This document shows positions 1 to 9,002 of a stretch of DNA of 52,022 bases, in pieces. The DNA is from an uncultured Eubacteriales bacterium (GTDB lineage: Bacteria; Bacillota; Clostridia; Christensenellales; Aristaeellaceae), in NCBI GenBank assembly GCA_902793245.1, contig CADBCX010000007.1, forward strand, positions 1 to 52,022, written 5' to 3'. Every line of letters starts with the position of its first letter. Positions within the stretch are counted from its first letter, which is position 1. Made by a program: the position numbers and the translations under genes. A model generated the notes under the pieces. That model saw only the letters and a list, made by a program, of their open reading frames with translations. It ran no database searches and was not told where the DNA came from.

Positions 1-178
1 CTCGTTTTGATAAACTCGCTTCTCGCTTCCTTGCCTTCGTCCATCTCGCTTGCATCCGTATTCTTCTTGCATAATCCCTGCGGATTTGCATTTAGAAACA
101 CACTCTAGTACCGGTGGCAGTGGCCAGCTGGCATTGATCATTCACAAGCGTCTGCCGAGTCTCAGCACCGGTACAATC

Positions 179-442
179 ATGACCATCTTCGATGGGGTAG
201 TTGTGCTTTTCGACTGGACGCTCGGTGGTTCCCTTCTGTTTTCCGTCATCGCTGTTCTCCTTTGTAGCGGAGCGATCGACCTGATTGATATGCTCTTCAA
301 CAGGAAAGTTGCTCCTGATTGGCTCAACAAATCGATGAACTGGTACAAGCGTATGTCTCCGCAGTTGCGCTATGCAATAGGTATCTTCATTGTCTGTGAG
401 ATTACCATTGTAATGATACTGCATAAGACGTTAATCGTGTAA
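179..442 (+). CDS. Small two-TM membrane protein, hypothetical
   Basis: I do not recognise this short ORF. From the ATG at 179 it encodes about 87 residues with two hydrophobic stretches, one near the N-terminus (GGSLLFSVIAVLLCSGAIDL) and one near the C-terminus (YAIGIFIVCEITIVMIL), joined by a polar linker with two tryptophans. The reading frame also stays open upstream to a TTG at 50, but the upstream 43 residues look non-coding. Neither start has a convincing SD. It lies in an AT-rich, gene-poor region and points away from the minus-strand operon that follows. It may be a real small membrane protein or a fragment of a larger gene cut by rearrangement. Confidence 0.35.
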   Translation: MTIFDGVVVLFDWTLGGSLLFSVIAVLLCSGAIDLIDMLFNRKVAPDWLNKSMNWYKRMSPQLRYAIGIFIVCEITIVMILHKTLIV

Positions 443-727
443 GCCTCTTAGGAGTCGGCGTAGGCCGGCTTCCCAGACTGTCGACAGAGTCCAAGGTCAA
501 CACATCGGACTCTATCATATAAAAATGTAGTAAAGTCAAAGGAATCAGATATTTATGATTAACAATACACATAACATAATCGTGTTCCTCGATACTATTC
601 ATGAGTTGCCTAAAACTCGCCTAATAAGCAAGGTCGGTATATAGATATCTCCCATACCATTTACTTCACAGGTTTTCTACATTCTCTGCGAGGAAAGGGG
701 GTAAAAGAAAAACTAAGCAAGCGATCT
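443..727. other. Gene-less stretch downstream of the metalloprotease operon
   Basis: This is AT-rich DNA between the small plus-strand ORF and the stop codon of the minus-strand HEAGH-protein gene. I see no credible ORF, RNA gene or strong hairpin terminator here. Confidence 0.5.
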
Positions 728-3565
728 TCAAGGTTGGTTTTTAGGAACTGGTGTTTCTTCTTCATGATTTTCGTACAAGCATCGCAGCACTTCTACGTGA
801 GAGTATGCCTTATCGCTTGATCCGCACGCCATTTCATAAATTCTCTTTATTTCATCTCTGCGTCGTGCAATAGTAACAGTAAACCCATCAGGTGGATCAA
901 TGACTTCATTGGAAGCATGTAAGCTATCATCCATTGCCACTTCACGCTTCTTATCCCAATAGGTGTAGCGTCTGTCATGATATATCAACCAAGCATATTC
1001 AATCACTGTCTCCGTGGGATTGGCTACTTTCTGAAGAGTCGAAATCCATGATCTTTCCCGCACTGTCTTGTAGTTCCAATACAGGTTTTCATGTACAAAA
1101 GTGATAAAGTTGTCATAATAACTTCGATTGAGCTTCTCATCACACTTGAACTCATCCATAATCTTCTGTTTTTCTCTGACCAGTATTTCTTGGAGCGTGT
1201 CCAACCCAATTGTCTCAAAAGCTTCTTTCAAGCGGCGACGCGCTTCCCCCCGGCGAAGGTTTTGGGAGCCTGTATTCAAAAGTCCCTTCAGCTCTTCAAA
1301 ACTTTCAGCATATTCCGAAAATAAGATCGCGGCATATACGGCTGTCACTTGCACGCTTGCGAATAAGGTTACCTTGTATTTCGCGAGGTGCTCGCGATTC
1401 TTTCCCACATACTGCTCGAAGCGAAGCCGCAAATAAGCTCTGGAACTCATGCCGCACACCCGAACCATAAATACGTCTGCCGCCACCTCTCCAAATACCA
1501 TTTCTTTTCCAGACAGGAAGCTTTTCGCGCTGCGATCCTGATCCTGATCATCCAATCCAGCTCTGACAGTCAAAATGGCGTTTTGGGCATAGGACAACAA
1601 TTTATCGTTATAGCGTAGCAAGGACTCTCGCCTCAAAGGCTGGAATTCCAGCCAGTTGGCAATGTGAGCCCTAAAAATGTCAAGAATAAAGTCTGGAGAG
1701 CCTGTCAACAATTCAATGAATACTCTGCGGACTATAATGTCCATTTCATCGAAAAAATCATTCGCAATCGCCATTTGCCAGTCTTCATTCATCAAAGTTA
1801 TGCATTTCTCCCTGAATAACTCGTAATCTTCCTTAATTCTGCCGCATATTTTTTCAAATCCCTCGGACAGGGCAAAAAAGGCGTGAATTATCAAAACGCC
1901 ATCTTTATCCTCCTCCGGTTTGCGCAACAGGTACAACAGCCTTCTGTAATTCTTATTGAACATTTCCTTCAGCAGTCTTTGGCAAAACTTTTGCACCGCT
2001 AGCTCGATATAATAATCAACGCGCACCTTTCTCTTCCTGACTCCCACAGAATGGCCCGCCTCGTGAACCAGCATGGGCAAAAGCATTTCAGGTTGACACG
2101 CCTGCTCCAGAGGAACATCGATGCTGACGATTCGTTTATCCGGCGGCAAATGAGAGAAAAACATATACGCGCGCATTGATGAACCGCCCTGCCCATGCAG
2201 AAAAAAAATGTGCTTTCTGTCCGATTTCCTGTATTGGGCATCCCACGCAAGAACCAACTGATTGATTTTTTTCTGATAGCATAACAGCAGTCGCGGCAGG
2301 TAATTATCTACGATCTTGGGATAGCTGGGAGAAATCGTCATTTTTGCGCTTGTATTTAACAGAGATTCCAGCATATGATTCAGCAGATCGCAAAACTTTT
2401 GCGTATCGTCCAGTATTTTATTGTTATCCCCGTTGGCGCATGCCCCGTCCGGATTACTGGATTTCAAAAGCTCCTCCAACAAATCCACAATGTCAATATA
2501 ATGATGATAGACCCATCTGGTATACTTCGATCGTCTCAATGAATCAAACGCGCCAATGCCTTTTACAATCTTCTGAATCGCTCTGTGTTCTTTATAACCT
2601 CTCCCTGAAATTATGCCTTGGTCTTCATCATCCCTGTCATGCTCGTCTCCTTCAACACAGGTTCTTACAGGAAAGCATAACGAGGTTAAGGTAGAATCGC
2701 AATAATCGCCATACCATGTTTTATCTGGTATCGGCTTTTTCGAGGCCAAAATCCCATTGCTTCTGTACAAAGACACCAACTTTGACATCTGTACGTCATA
2801 CGCGAATATGAAATAGTCATTGGTTCCGGGTAGCGTACCTGATTTGAAGCCGCCTGCGGCCAACTCTTTTTCGATCGCGTCGAACAGAATACTGACGTTT
2901 TCTTTACTCTTATCATTCCGGGAAAACGTGATCAAGACACTGTCCAGCTTCTGCGGATTATCGCTTTCCGCGGCATTGAATTCATCAGGTTTCAGGAACA
3001 TTATTGTGTATGAATAGACCTGCCACCTGTTTTGGAGGGCCATTGCCTGCAGCTTATCAATATATTCCTTATACGCTGGCACTGATTCAGCGACATTTTG
3101 GCTCAATCCTATCAATGCTATAGCGCTGGAACCCATTGTAACATAAGCTTTGGTGCCAATAGAGTCATGAAAAGAAGGGCCGTGTATCCCGTTTGCTCCA
3201 GATTCGTAGGTGTTCATTTTCTCCTCCACCCTTTGAGCATAGGAAAAGAGATCGATATCGCGCTTCTCGTCTATCAGAAAAAAACTGATTGCACCAAATT
3301 TGCTCTTCCTGAAATCATCAGCGACAAATCCGTCTATCGCAGGAATCAGAACGCTTTGTTCCATGCTGACGGCCGTATTTTCTATGGTTTCCGCAAGCTT
3401 CTCCATGCTGGCGGCAAGTTCAAAATCAATATAGTCGTAATCCCCAAACGCATCAAATCGAATCGCGTTGGATACCGGCGCGACGGTGCGCTTCTCCTCT
3501 TCCACAGAATTCTTAAAGAGCTTGACGATCACAATATCGTTTCCAACCCTGGACTCCACAGACAC
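728..3565 (-). CDS. Large putative zinc metalloprotease (HEAGH motif), unknown system
   Basis: This 945-residue protein has no signal peptide or membrane segment, so it is probably cytosolic. Near residues 501-505 it carries HEAGH, a classic HExxH zincin motif, preceded by a hydrophobic helix (LLPMLV) and followed by a basic stretch. A second motif, GEVAAD around residues 692-697, resembles the ExxxD third-ligand helix of gluzincins; E693 would be the third zinc ligand. The roughly 190 residues between them are helical and charged, an unusually long insert for known gluzincins. The first 340 residues look alpha/beta but match nothing I recognise. The GTG start follows directly on the TGA of the upstream membrane-protein gene (no gap) with SD GAAGGA inside the end of that gene, so the two are translationally coupled. 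Protease function is inferred from motifs. Confidence 0.85.
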   Translation of the reverse strand: MSVESRVGNDIVIVKLFKNSVEEEKRTVAPVSNAIRFDAFGDYDYIDFELAASMEKLAETIENTAVSMEQSVLIPAIDGFVADDFRKSKFGAISFFLIDEKRDIDLFSYAQRVEEKMNTYESGANGIHGPSFHDSIGTKAYVTMGSSAIALIGLSQNVAESVPAYKEYIDKLQAMALQNRWQVYSYTIMFLKPDEFNAAESDNPQKLDSVLITFSRNDKSKENVSILFDAIEKELAAGGFKSGTLPGTNDYFIFAYDVQMSKLVSLYRSNGILASKKPIPDKTWYGDYCDSTLTSLCFPVRTCVEGDEHDRDDEDQGIISGRGYKEHRAIQKIVKGIGAFDSLRRSKYTRWVYHHYIDIVDLLEELLKSSNPDGACANGDNNKILDDTQKFCDLLNHMLESLLNTSAKMTISPSYPKIVDNYLPRLLLCYQKKINQLVLAWDAQYRKSDRKHIFFLHGQGGSSMRAYMFFSHLPPDKRIVSIDVPLEQACQPEMLLPMLVHEAGHSVGVRKRKVRVDYYIELAVQKFCQRLLKEMFNKNYRRLLYLLRKPEEDKDGVLIIHAFFALSEGFEKICGRIKEDYELFREKCITLMNEDWQMAIANDFFDEMDIIVRRVFIELLTGSPDFILDIFRAHIANWLEFQPLRRESLLRYNDKLLSYAQNAILTVRAGLDDQDQDRSAKSFLSGKEMVFGEVAADVFMVRVCGMSSRAYLRLRFEQYVGKNREHLAKYKVTLFASVQVTAVYAAILFSEYAESFEELKGLLNTGSQNLRRGEARRRLKEAFETIGLDTLQEILVREKQKIMDEFKCDEKLNRSYYDNFITFVHENLYWNYKTVRERSWISTLQKVANPTETVIEYAWLIYHDRRYTYWDKKREVAMDDSLHASNEVIDPPDGFTVTIARRRDEIKRIYEMACGSSDKAYSHVEVLRCLYENHEEETPVPKNQP

Positions 3566-5458
3566 TCAAATTCCTTCTTTCTTTGCCCGCAAGCTTGTTT
3601 GCGCCGAAACGCTCTGTTTTTTTCCTTTTCCTTGGTTTTTTATAGGTGACTTCGCGCGTTTTTTCCCTGCCGCTGCCATTTTCCCCTGAAAGGGTGTATT
3701 GTCAAATTCTTTGCTGTTCAAGTCCGCAGGCGTCGTAACAGTCGGATCCGATTCCGATCTCGGCACAAAACGATTGCGTATTGTGTCAAACGCTCGTTGA
3801 GCATTCAAATAATCCATCTTATTTGTATCTATATAGTTAAACGTCAGGTACAGCTTCCACAGACTGTCTGCCAAATCAAAGCATGGTTTCTTCCATAGCT
3901 CATCACTTGTGTCTTTCAACTCGTTCACATTGATGTATTTGAGATGCAACTCATAACTACAGTTTGGAATACGTGCCACGATCATATGGTAAATCCACAT
4001 CTTCAATAATTTTTTACCATCGGGTTGAGTCTCAAAAATGTCATTCCATGGTGTACCTAAAGCGTATTCGACGTCTTCGATGCAGAAGCGAATATTCTGT
4101 GCATATTGCTTTTCATCGTCATTCGTGCTTTCCGCCCCGGTATCCTGTTGGATGCCTTCTTTCTTTTCTCGCAGGACAGGTCGATAGGCCTCCAGCAAGC
4201 GAGCCGCTATCATCCCACGCATCAACACATTCGTAAGCGTCACGCTGCTTTCGTTATTCTCTTTGAGTTCTTTGAACATAAAGCGAAAATAGTTCCTTTG
4301 CAATTCGTCCTTTACGCCATATGCCGGAGCCCCGAGCAAAAGACCCATGGCAAAAGAGAAATAGGACCATGCGTCTTCCTTTTCATTGGACAACACGGAA
4401 GGTATTTTTTTGCATGCTCTTTCCAACGCTAGCGCGTGATATTTGGCCTGAGCATAAAGGGAGTCGCCCAACGTTGTCCCCTGCGCGTTCTGCATCAATT
4501 GCCGCTTCCACAAAGTCATATCTTTCATAATCGATAAAAAGTCTGGATCCATTGGCCACCTTTTATAATACTGTTCATTATTCTGTGGTCTCTTGTGTCT
4601 TTTCAGGTTCTTGACCTTTTTCAGCAACACGTCCGCCATTTGATAAGCAATATGCTGCGGCGTATGCAGCACATGAAAAAAAACGGGAATCGCCACGCAT
4701 ATCGAGACATGAATCACAGTCGCGACCAGCATCAGCGAGAACAACCGCACCGTCATGAAATAAATTAAAGCCATCAGGACAAACAGCAGCGCGCAAAGAA
4801 AAGGAAGGACCGGAAAATATTCCTGCAGCGTATATGGATTCAAATTAGAACGATGTCTGTCATTTGACAGGCTCAGAACAAGAAGACCCGTCCCCAAAAA
4901 AGAAGTTACAATGGATATGACATTGAGTTCCTGCCTGCACTGGGCAAGAAAGGCCGCCATATCGGTTCTCCATTCCGCGGAAAAAAAGATCATGGCATCG
5001 ACCAGGGTCCTGTTCAGATTTGTCCACACGCCGATATGATAAAGAGAGGAAAGCAGAAAAAACGACCCGAGCAAAAAGAGGAAAAGATAAAAAATGGTCC
5101 AACTGAATTTGAGCCGCGTCTCGTTCTTATCCAAGCTGTAGATGGCCAGCTTCAGATAAGACCAACTGATCGACCAAAGGCCAAAGCAAAGCGAAAGAAG
5201 GAAGTAGAACCACTTAATCCACCTTGCGGAAGGGGACGTCACCGCCCAAAAAATGTTGTGCGGTGAATGGGTGGTCATCATACAAGCCACCACAATGGTG
5301 ACAATACAAATTGTAGATATTGCGTTGATTACTGCCGTAATCCGTCCATACAGCTCCAAATCCCCTTTGATTCCCTGCAAAAGCGTTCCAAAGATGCTGT
5401 TTTTTATTATGCTCCAAAGTGTCCCCGTTCCGTTCTTTTCGTTCGTTTTTTCATGCAT
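3566..5458 (-). CDS. Six-TM membrane protein with large cytosolic C-terminal domain
   Basis: This 630-residue protein is not a recognised family. Six hydrophobic segments sit in the first 262 residues (about 41-61, 83-103, 119-140, 178-197, 216-236, 239-262). A long soluble, mostly helical region with several Trp and Tyr residues follows. The last 35 residues are strongly basic and low in complexity (KKRAKSPIKNQGKGKKQ), which could bind nucleic acid or acidic lipid. The ATG at 5458 has a GGAAGG SD about 11 bases upstream. The gene is second in a three-gene minus-strand operon, between a 78-residue protein and the HEAGH metalloprotease, whose start touches this stop codon. That coupling suggests a membrane-anchored complex; the function is unknown. 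Confidence 0.85.
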   Translation of the reverse strand: MHEKTNEKNGTGTLWSIIKNSIFGTLLQGIKGDLELYGRITAVINAISTICIVTIVVACMMTTHSPHNIFWAVTSPSARWIKWFYFLLSLCFGLWSISWSYLKLAIYSLDKNETRLKFSWTIFYLFLFLLGSFFLLSSLYHIGVWTNLNRTLVDAMIFFSAEWRTDMAAFLAQCRQELNVISIVTSFLGTGLLVLSLSNDRHRSNLNPYTLQEYFPVLPFLCALLFVLMALIYFMTVRLFSLMLVATVIHVSICVAIPVFFHVLHTPQHIAYQMADVLLKKVKNLKRHKRPQNNEQYYKRWPMDPDFLSIMKDMTLWKRQLMQNAQGTTLGDSLYAQAKYHALALERACKKIPSVLSNEKEDAWSYFSFAMGLLLGAPAYGVKDELQRNYFRFMFKELKENNESSVTLTNVLMRGMIAARLLEAYRPVLREKKEGIQQDTGAESTNDDEKQYAQNIRFCIEDVEYALGTPWNDIFETQPDGKKLLKMWIYHMIVARIPNCSYELHLKYINVNELKDTSDELWKKPCFDLADSLWKLYLTFNYIDTNKMDYLNAQRAFDTIRNRFVPRSESDPTVTTPADLNSKEFDNTPFQGKMAAAGKKRAKSPIKNQGKGKKQSVSAQTSLRAKKEGI

Positions 5459-5560
5459 CGCTTATTTGCCTTCCGGATAATGCAGTTTGTAGTGTATCCA
5501 TAATAAAAAGGCCATAGCTGTTAAAATAGGATAACTATGGCAAGAAAACCGCTCTGTGCG

Positions 5561-5797
5561 CTAATCGTCTTTGTTCAGCGCCTCCAGCATTTCAGCTGTG
5601 GGGATGGCGAATACAAACTTCGCTTCAGGGCCTTCGGGAGTATCGCCTTCTTCATATTCATAATCATACAAATTGCAGTTAAATGTACGATATGACCCAG
5701 GAACCAGCCTGAGATTATCAAAGTCTTTTTTCAATCGGTCTGTAATGATCTTTAATTCCTGCTCGGAATAGCGATTGGGTTTTTGCAGATTTTTCAT
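5561..5797 (-). CDS. Small acidic protein, first gene of the metalloprotease operon
   Basis: A 78-residue soluble protein with a strong SD (GGAG, 8-9 bases before the ATG). The N-terminal half is a charged helix (EQELKIITDRLKKDF); the C-terminal half has a tyrosine-rich acidic patch (YDYEYEEGD) and a short hydrophobic strand-helix. I see no known domain. It lies 102 bases upstream of the six-TM gene on the same strand and probably heads that transcript. Its size and charge would fit an adaptor or inhibitor of the downstream proteins, but that is inference only. Confidence 0.65.
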   Translation of the reverse strand: MKNLQKPNRYSEQELKIITDRLKKDFDNLRLVPGSYRTFNCNLYDYEYEEGDTPEGPEAKFVFAIPTAEMLEALNKDD

Positions 5798-6344
5798 ATA
5801 AATATCTCCTCAATGTTTTGTCGGATACGCCCGGAACTTTAATGAAACCAATCGTCGCCCCCGACGCACAGGTTAACCCAGTCTTGGGGATAAACGATCT
5901 GCAACAACGCTTTCTTTGCGCGCCAGAGGCAATTCGCTTTTCTTAACCTCCCGGCCAATTAGTTTCTCTCTGCAATAACCATCCTATGCGAACTCGAGCC
6001 GAAGTGAACCGCTCTTGCCAAAAGCAGACCGACTCAATTTCCTGCCAATACTCCATACAGACCGACGAGAACGATCTGAATTCTTCCTCCGCTATCATAT
6101 CAAATCACATGATACTTTACAAGCCGGATCACAATGAAGCCTTAGCATCTCCCCATCCAAAAAATAGAATCGTCACAGTCTCGTCATGATTTATGCCATT
6201 ACTCTTGTAATTTTCTCGTTGTTCATCAAAAATCCTTTCAAAAGTCTAATTGTCATTAAATTTAACATTTGCCATCCTTGCGATCCACCTGGACTATTGG
6301 CTCTGTCCTCAAAGCATTGTTTTTCGAAGCATAAATCGTTTCAT
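5798..6344. other. AT-rich intergenic region, no supported gene
   Basis: About 550 bases between two minus-strand genes. A 67-codon plus-strand ORF at 5986-6189 has no SD and no protein-like composition. I see no RNA gene or clear promoter for the downstream operon, although one must lie here. Confidence 0.5.
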
Positions 6345-6929
6345 TCATATCCCATCGAAATTGAGCGATGCGCCCTTGGAGATTAGATCCACTAACCCGC
6401 CGTTTACGTATACAACGTCGACCCAGTCATCGCCCAGCCGGTCCTCGCTTTTCATTGCAACAATAAGCGTACTGTCGGATAATTCCCACTGCACGCCCTC
6501 CGCGATATAAATACCGCCCCCATAAAAATGTCCAAATCCTCTTTGGGCCTTATCAATAAAATCCTCCCATACCAACGGACCGGGCTCTCCGTATTTCCCA
6601 GTCAATGCTCTGTTAAGTGTTTCAAAGGTTTCATCATAGTCAATTTCGTTGAAAAAATCATAACTCACCATAAACAACTGACCGTCTACAAAATAGAAAC
6701 ACATTAAGCTTGCATTGATCCCGCAAGCCTGAATTTGGTCATATTCCAATACTTCAATATTACCAAGACTCTTTTTATCCCTTGCCTTTCCTTCCAGCGC
6801 TTGAAGATCATTGATAGTGCTCCTCCATGTAATCCCGGAACGGATGGAAAAATCATCCGCTTTCGAAACTCTGGCAAGACCTCCGAGAAAGAGGAACAAC
6901 AGCACCGTAACCCAGATTTTCTTTAGCAA
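6345..6929 (-). CDS. Secreted protein, hypothetical
   Basis: This 194-residue protein begins with a typical signal peptide (KK, then VTVLLFLFLGGLA, probable cleavage near SKA/DD). The mature part (about 170 residues) alternates short strands and helices, with motifs such as SGITWRSTINDLQALEG, WEDFIDKAQ and WELSDSTLIVAM. It resembles exported bacterial proteins in which a conserved beta domain measures 'ITW..S..ef...', but I cannot name a family. The start is TTG; a strong GGAGGG SD 7 bases upstream fixes it. No partner lies within 500 bases, so it is probably monocistronic. Confidence 0.75.
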   Translation of the reverse strand: MLKKIWVTVLLFLFLGGLARVSKADDFSIRSGITWRSTINDLQALEGKARDKKSLGNIEVLEYDQIQACGINASLMCFYFVDGQLFMVSYDFFNEIDYDETFETLNRALTGKYGEPGPLVWEDFIDKAQRGFGHFYGGGIYIAEGVQWELSDSTLIVAMKSEDRLGDDWVDVVYVNGGLVDLISKGASLNFDGI

Positions 6930-7326
6930 AGATCAGCCCTCCATCTTAATCAGAACACATATATAGATTAAAGTATTACGGAAAATAGAATTTGGTTCTA
7001 TTTTCTCCAATATATTGTTATAAATATAGACATCAAGCAAGAATGAAAATGCAAATATTCAAGGTATATATTTCCATAATCATAACATATACACCGCTAC
7101 ATAAAAGGCAGATGCCCCAAATCTCTCATCACAAAATATCTGTGTCATCATTCTGTTGTTTTCGTCCAAACTTCCATCCGAAATAATTCGTGCCCGAAAA
7201 TTTCTCTCCTGTTATCTACTTAGCTGGATTTAGGTGGATTCAGGTTCTAGTTGTCACTGCGATTCGTACAGGTATAAATCCTTTTTCTGAAACGCCAAGA
7301 GTGTTTTAGTGAATAATATTAAGAAG

Positions 7327-7355
7327 TCCGTCCGAAGACTGTGTATTCGGATGGA
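7327..7355. repeat. Hairpin copy 1 (duplicate of the tRNA-Val 3' hairpin)
   Basis: An imperfect inverted repeat, TCCGTCCGAA / TTCGGATGGA, with a short loop. About 50 bases around it, from GTGAATAAT on the left to TTTTGGT on the right, match the DNA just 3' of tRNA-Val at 8542-8595. It is a divergent direct repeat of that region. Confidence 0.6.
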
Positions 7356-7834
7356 TTTTGGTCAGACTATCCGAAAACATACACAGATCTCATAGAGAGC
7401 CATCAACGGTCCTTGTTCAAAGGTTTTATCTGGGAAATGATTTTCAAAGGTAAGCGCCCAATAATCCCCGTAGTGCGCAGAGTGCACAATTATGACAATA
7501 GAGATCTGGCTTGGAAGAGGTGTTGTTCATGGCTGGTCTTGGCAAAGCGTTGGGATATGTAGGATCGCAGGGCATATATACAGGTGTTTTTCATGACTGG
7601 TTCTTCCCCCTCTTTCGTCACTTGCGACTGTCCAGAAAGCCCAAACAGCCCAAGCAGCCGCTCCTTTTATTGTAACGAAATCAGAGGGCACATGCCATAA
7701 GGCAAACACCCTATTTGGGAATTCGCCTTCAAAAAGGGGTTGAAATCAGGCTAAATCCATGAAAACCAAAAGGATTTTGCTCCGTTCATGTCGAATTATA
7801 TAGGTGAATGAGAGCGAGGAAGGTAGTGAGCGGC

Positions 7835-8183
7835 ATGGAGGAAGCGAAGGTACTGCGCATAGCTCTGGAGGCTCTCCAGGAGCAAATGACCATGCTGCAA
7901 AAAACGCTGGAACGGCTGACAAAACCAAAATAAGCAGAAGAACGAGCAGATAGAAGAACTGACACAGAGGTATACCATGGACGAAAAGCCAAAAATGAAG
8001 CAACGGTGCCTGTGCCCCATGAGATTCTACACAAACATAGAAGCCAGTGGCGGCACATGCACTGTCTCTACACGCCACAAGTTGATAGTCTTCCGATCTT
8101 ACCAGTTAATAACTAAACATACCCCTACTGTAGCAGTGAAAACGATGCAGCCACACACCATTTTTGATGATTTATATAAATAA
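7835..8183 (+). pseudogene. Frameshifted transposase N-terminus, IS66 TnpC-like relic
   Basis: The frame from ATG 7835 gives a leucine-zipper helix (LEALQEQMTMLQKTLERL) and stops after 32 codons. The next frame continues the coiled coil without interruption from 7932 (KQKNEQIEELTQ), then degenerates. A coiled coil rich in Q, E and L at the start of an ORF is the usual beginning of IS66-family TnpC, and a single frameshift would rejoin the halves. No catalytic region, tnpB or terminal inverted repeats are visible. The family call is tentative; a fragment of another coiled-coil gene is possible. Confidence 0.3.
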
Positions 8184-8560
8184 TGAGCGAAATGATGTGA
8201 GTAATATAGAAATTGAGGCTGTTTTAAAATGGCTTATTATGATATTCTTGAAACAAGTCTCTTCATGTTGCAATATGTTTTGAGCATTTAACCGACTGAT
8301 AGCAATCCCCTATCTTCGGATTATTGCGTCGACCTGGGATTGTTAGGAAAGGGGGGTATGAAAAGTATATAAGGGATCTTAAAGGATTGAGGTAACAACA
8401 GCGCAATAGTGGCGTGTCTCGCGGTAAAATGCACTCACGACACAAACTATAACACAGACATCTGAAAATGCCAAATTTCCAATGAATTTTACTCTACCGA
8501 ATACGGTTCAATTCCTGTTTCTACAGCATCAAAGGCAATTTTGTGAATAATGTACAAACA

Positions 8561-8588
8561 TCCGTCCGAAAACTGTGTTTTCGGACGG
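8561..8588 (-). terminator. Hairpin 3' of tRNA-Val
   Basis: Perfect 11-base arms (TCCGTCCGAAA / TTTCGGACGGA) with a 6-base loop lie 3 bases beyond the encoded CCA end of tRNA-Val. Only a weak T-rich tail follows in the direction of transcription, so it may be a processing signal or a weak terminator. Confidence 0.5.
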
Positions 8589-8591
8589 ATT

Positions 8592-8667
8592 GTGGTGCAC
8601 CGTGCTGGACTCGAACCAGCGACCCCCGCGATGTGAACACGATGCTCTACCGACTGAGCCAACGGTG
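8592..8667 (-). tRNA. tRNA-Val (anticodon CAC)
   Basis: A complete 76-base cloverleaf with encoded CCA: acceptor GCACCGT/ACGGTGC with discriminator A, D arm GCTC-AGTCGGTA-GAGC, anticodon stem around loop TTCACAT (anticodon CAC, reads GUG) and a T arm with loop TTCGAGT. It is third in a short transcript behind two broken tRNA copies and a consensus promoter at 8883-8911. It marks the boundary between the AT-rich island and the GC-rich chromosome, which is a common position for integration. Confidence 0.95.
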
Positions 8668-8729
8668 CATATTGGGTAATTTTGTCACATGACTATTCAG
8701 TTTTAGTTGGCCAATCTGGTCAGTGGGCT

Positions 8730-8753
8730 CTACCAACTGAGCCATGCGACCAT
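8730..8753 (-). pseudogene. tRNA 5'-half relic, copy 2
   Basis: On the minus strand this reads GGTCGCATGGCTCAGTTGGTAG followed by AGC: a tRNA 5' acceptor strand, U8-type linker and full D arm. The anticodon arm, T arm and 3' acceptor strand (TGCGACC) are absent downstream. The same 24 bases recur exactly 100 bases upstream. Confidence 0.6.
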
Positions 8754-8829
8754 GATAACCGGGACTTGATATTTAGTTTTTCTGATCTCATGTCCCGGCT
8801 GACGTTCCATGCAGAGGAACCAGTATGGA

Positions 8830-8853
8830 CTACCAACTGAGCCATGCGACCAT
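8830..8853 (-). pseudogene. tRNA 5'-half relic, copy 1
   Basis: Identical 24-base tRNA 5' segment (acceptor strand plus D loop), but here the 3' side of the D stem is already broken (GTCC instead of GAGC). It lies about 23 bases downstream of the inferred transcription start of the tRNA-Val transcript. Confidence 0.6.
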
Positions 8854-8882
8854 ATGAAGCTGTTGTCTTGACGACAAGGGTT

Positions 8883-8911
8883 ATTATAGCACGTTCGGGG
8901 AGGGTTGTCAA
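8883..8911 (-). promoter_or_regulatory. Consensus sigma-A promoter of the tRNA-Val transcript
   Basis: On the minus strand, TTGACA and TATAAT are separated by exactly 17 bases, a perfect match at both hexamers. It directs transcription through both tRNA relics and tRNA-Val. Confidence 0.9.
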
Positions 8912-9002
8912 GGTTTTGGGAGAAATTTTTGGGAAGAGCGGGGGCGACGGCCTCCGCCGACCCTGGCGGGGCGCTGGAAGGGGCTTACCCACGGGGGAAC
9001 CA

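Larger units (their letters stand above)
6930..8560. other. Long gene-poor, AT-rich stretch
   Basis: About 1.6 kb with no intact gene. It holds a hairpin at 7327-7355 that duplicates the one beside tRNA-Val, a relic resembling an IS66 transposase start (7835-8183) and a 48-codon ORF at 7529-7675 (rejected below). The pattern of fragments and AT-rich filler is typical of a decayed mobile island. Confidence 0.55.

Noticed and set aside
5986-6189. 67-codon plus-strand ORF
   Set aside because: No SD, polar low-information sequence, no partner.
7341-7562. 73-codon ORF starting MYSDGFWSDYPKTYTD
   Set aside because: It begins within the duplicated hairpin and has no SD, so it is more likely repeat read-through than a gene.
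7529-7675. 48-codon ORF starting MAGLGKALGYVGSQG with an AAGAGG upstream
   Set aside because: Too short, Pro/Lys/Leu-rich end, no recognisable partner, and it lies in decayed DNA; the SD could be chance.
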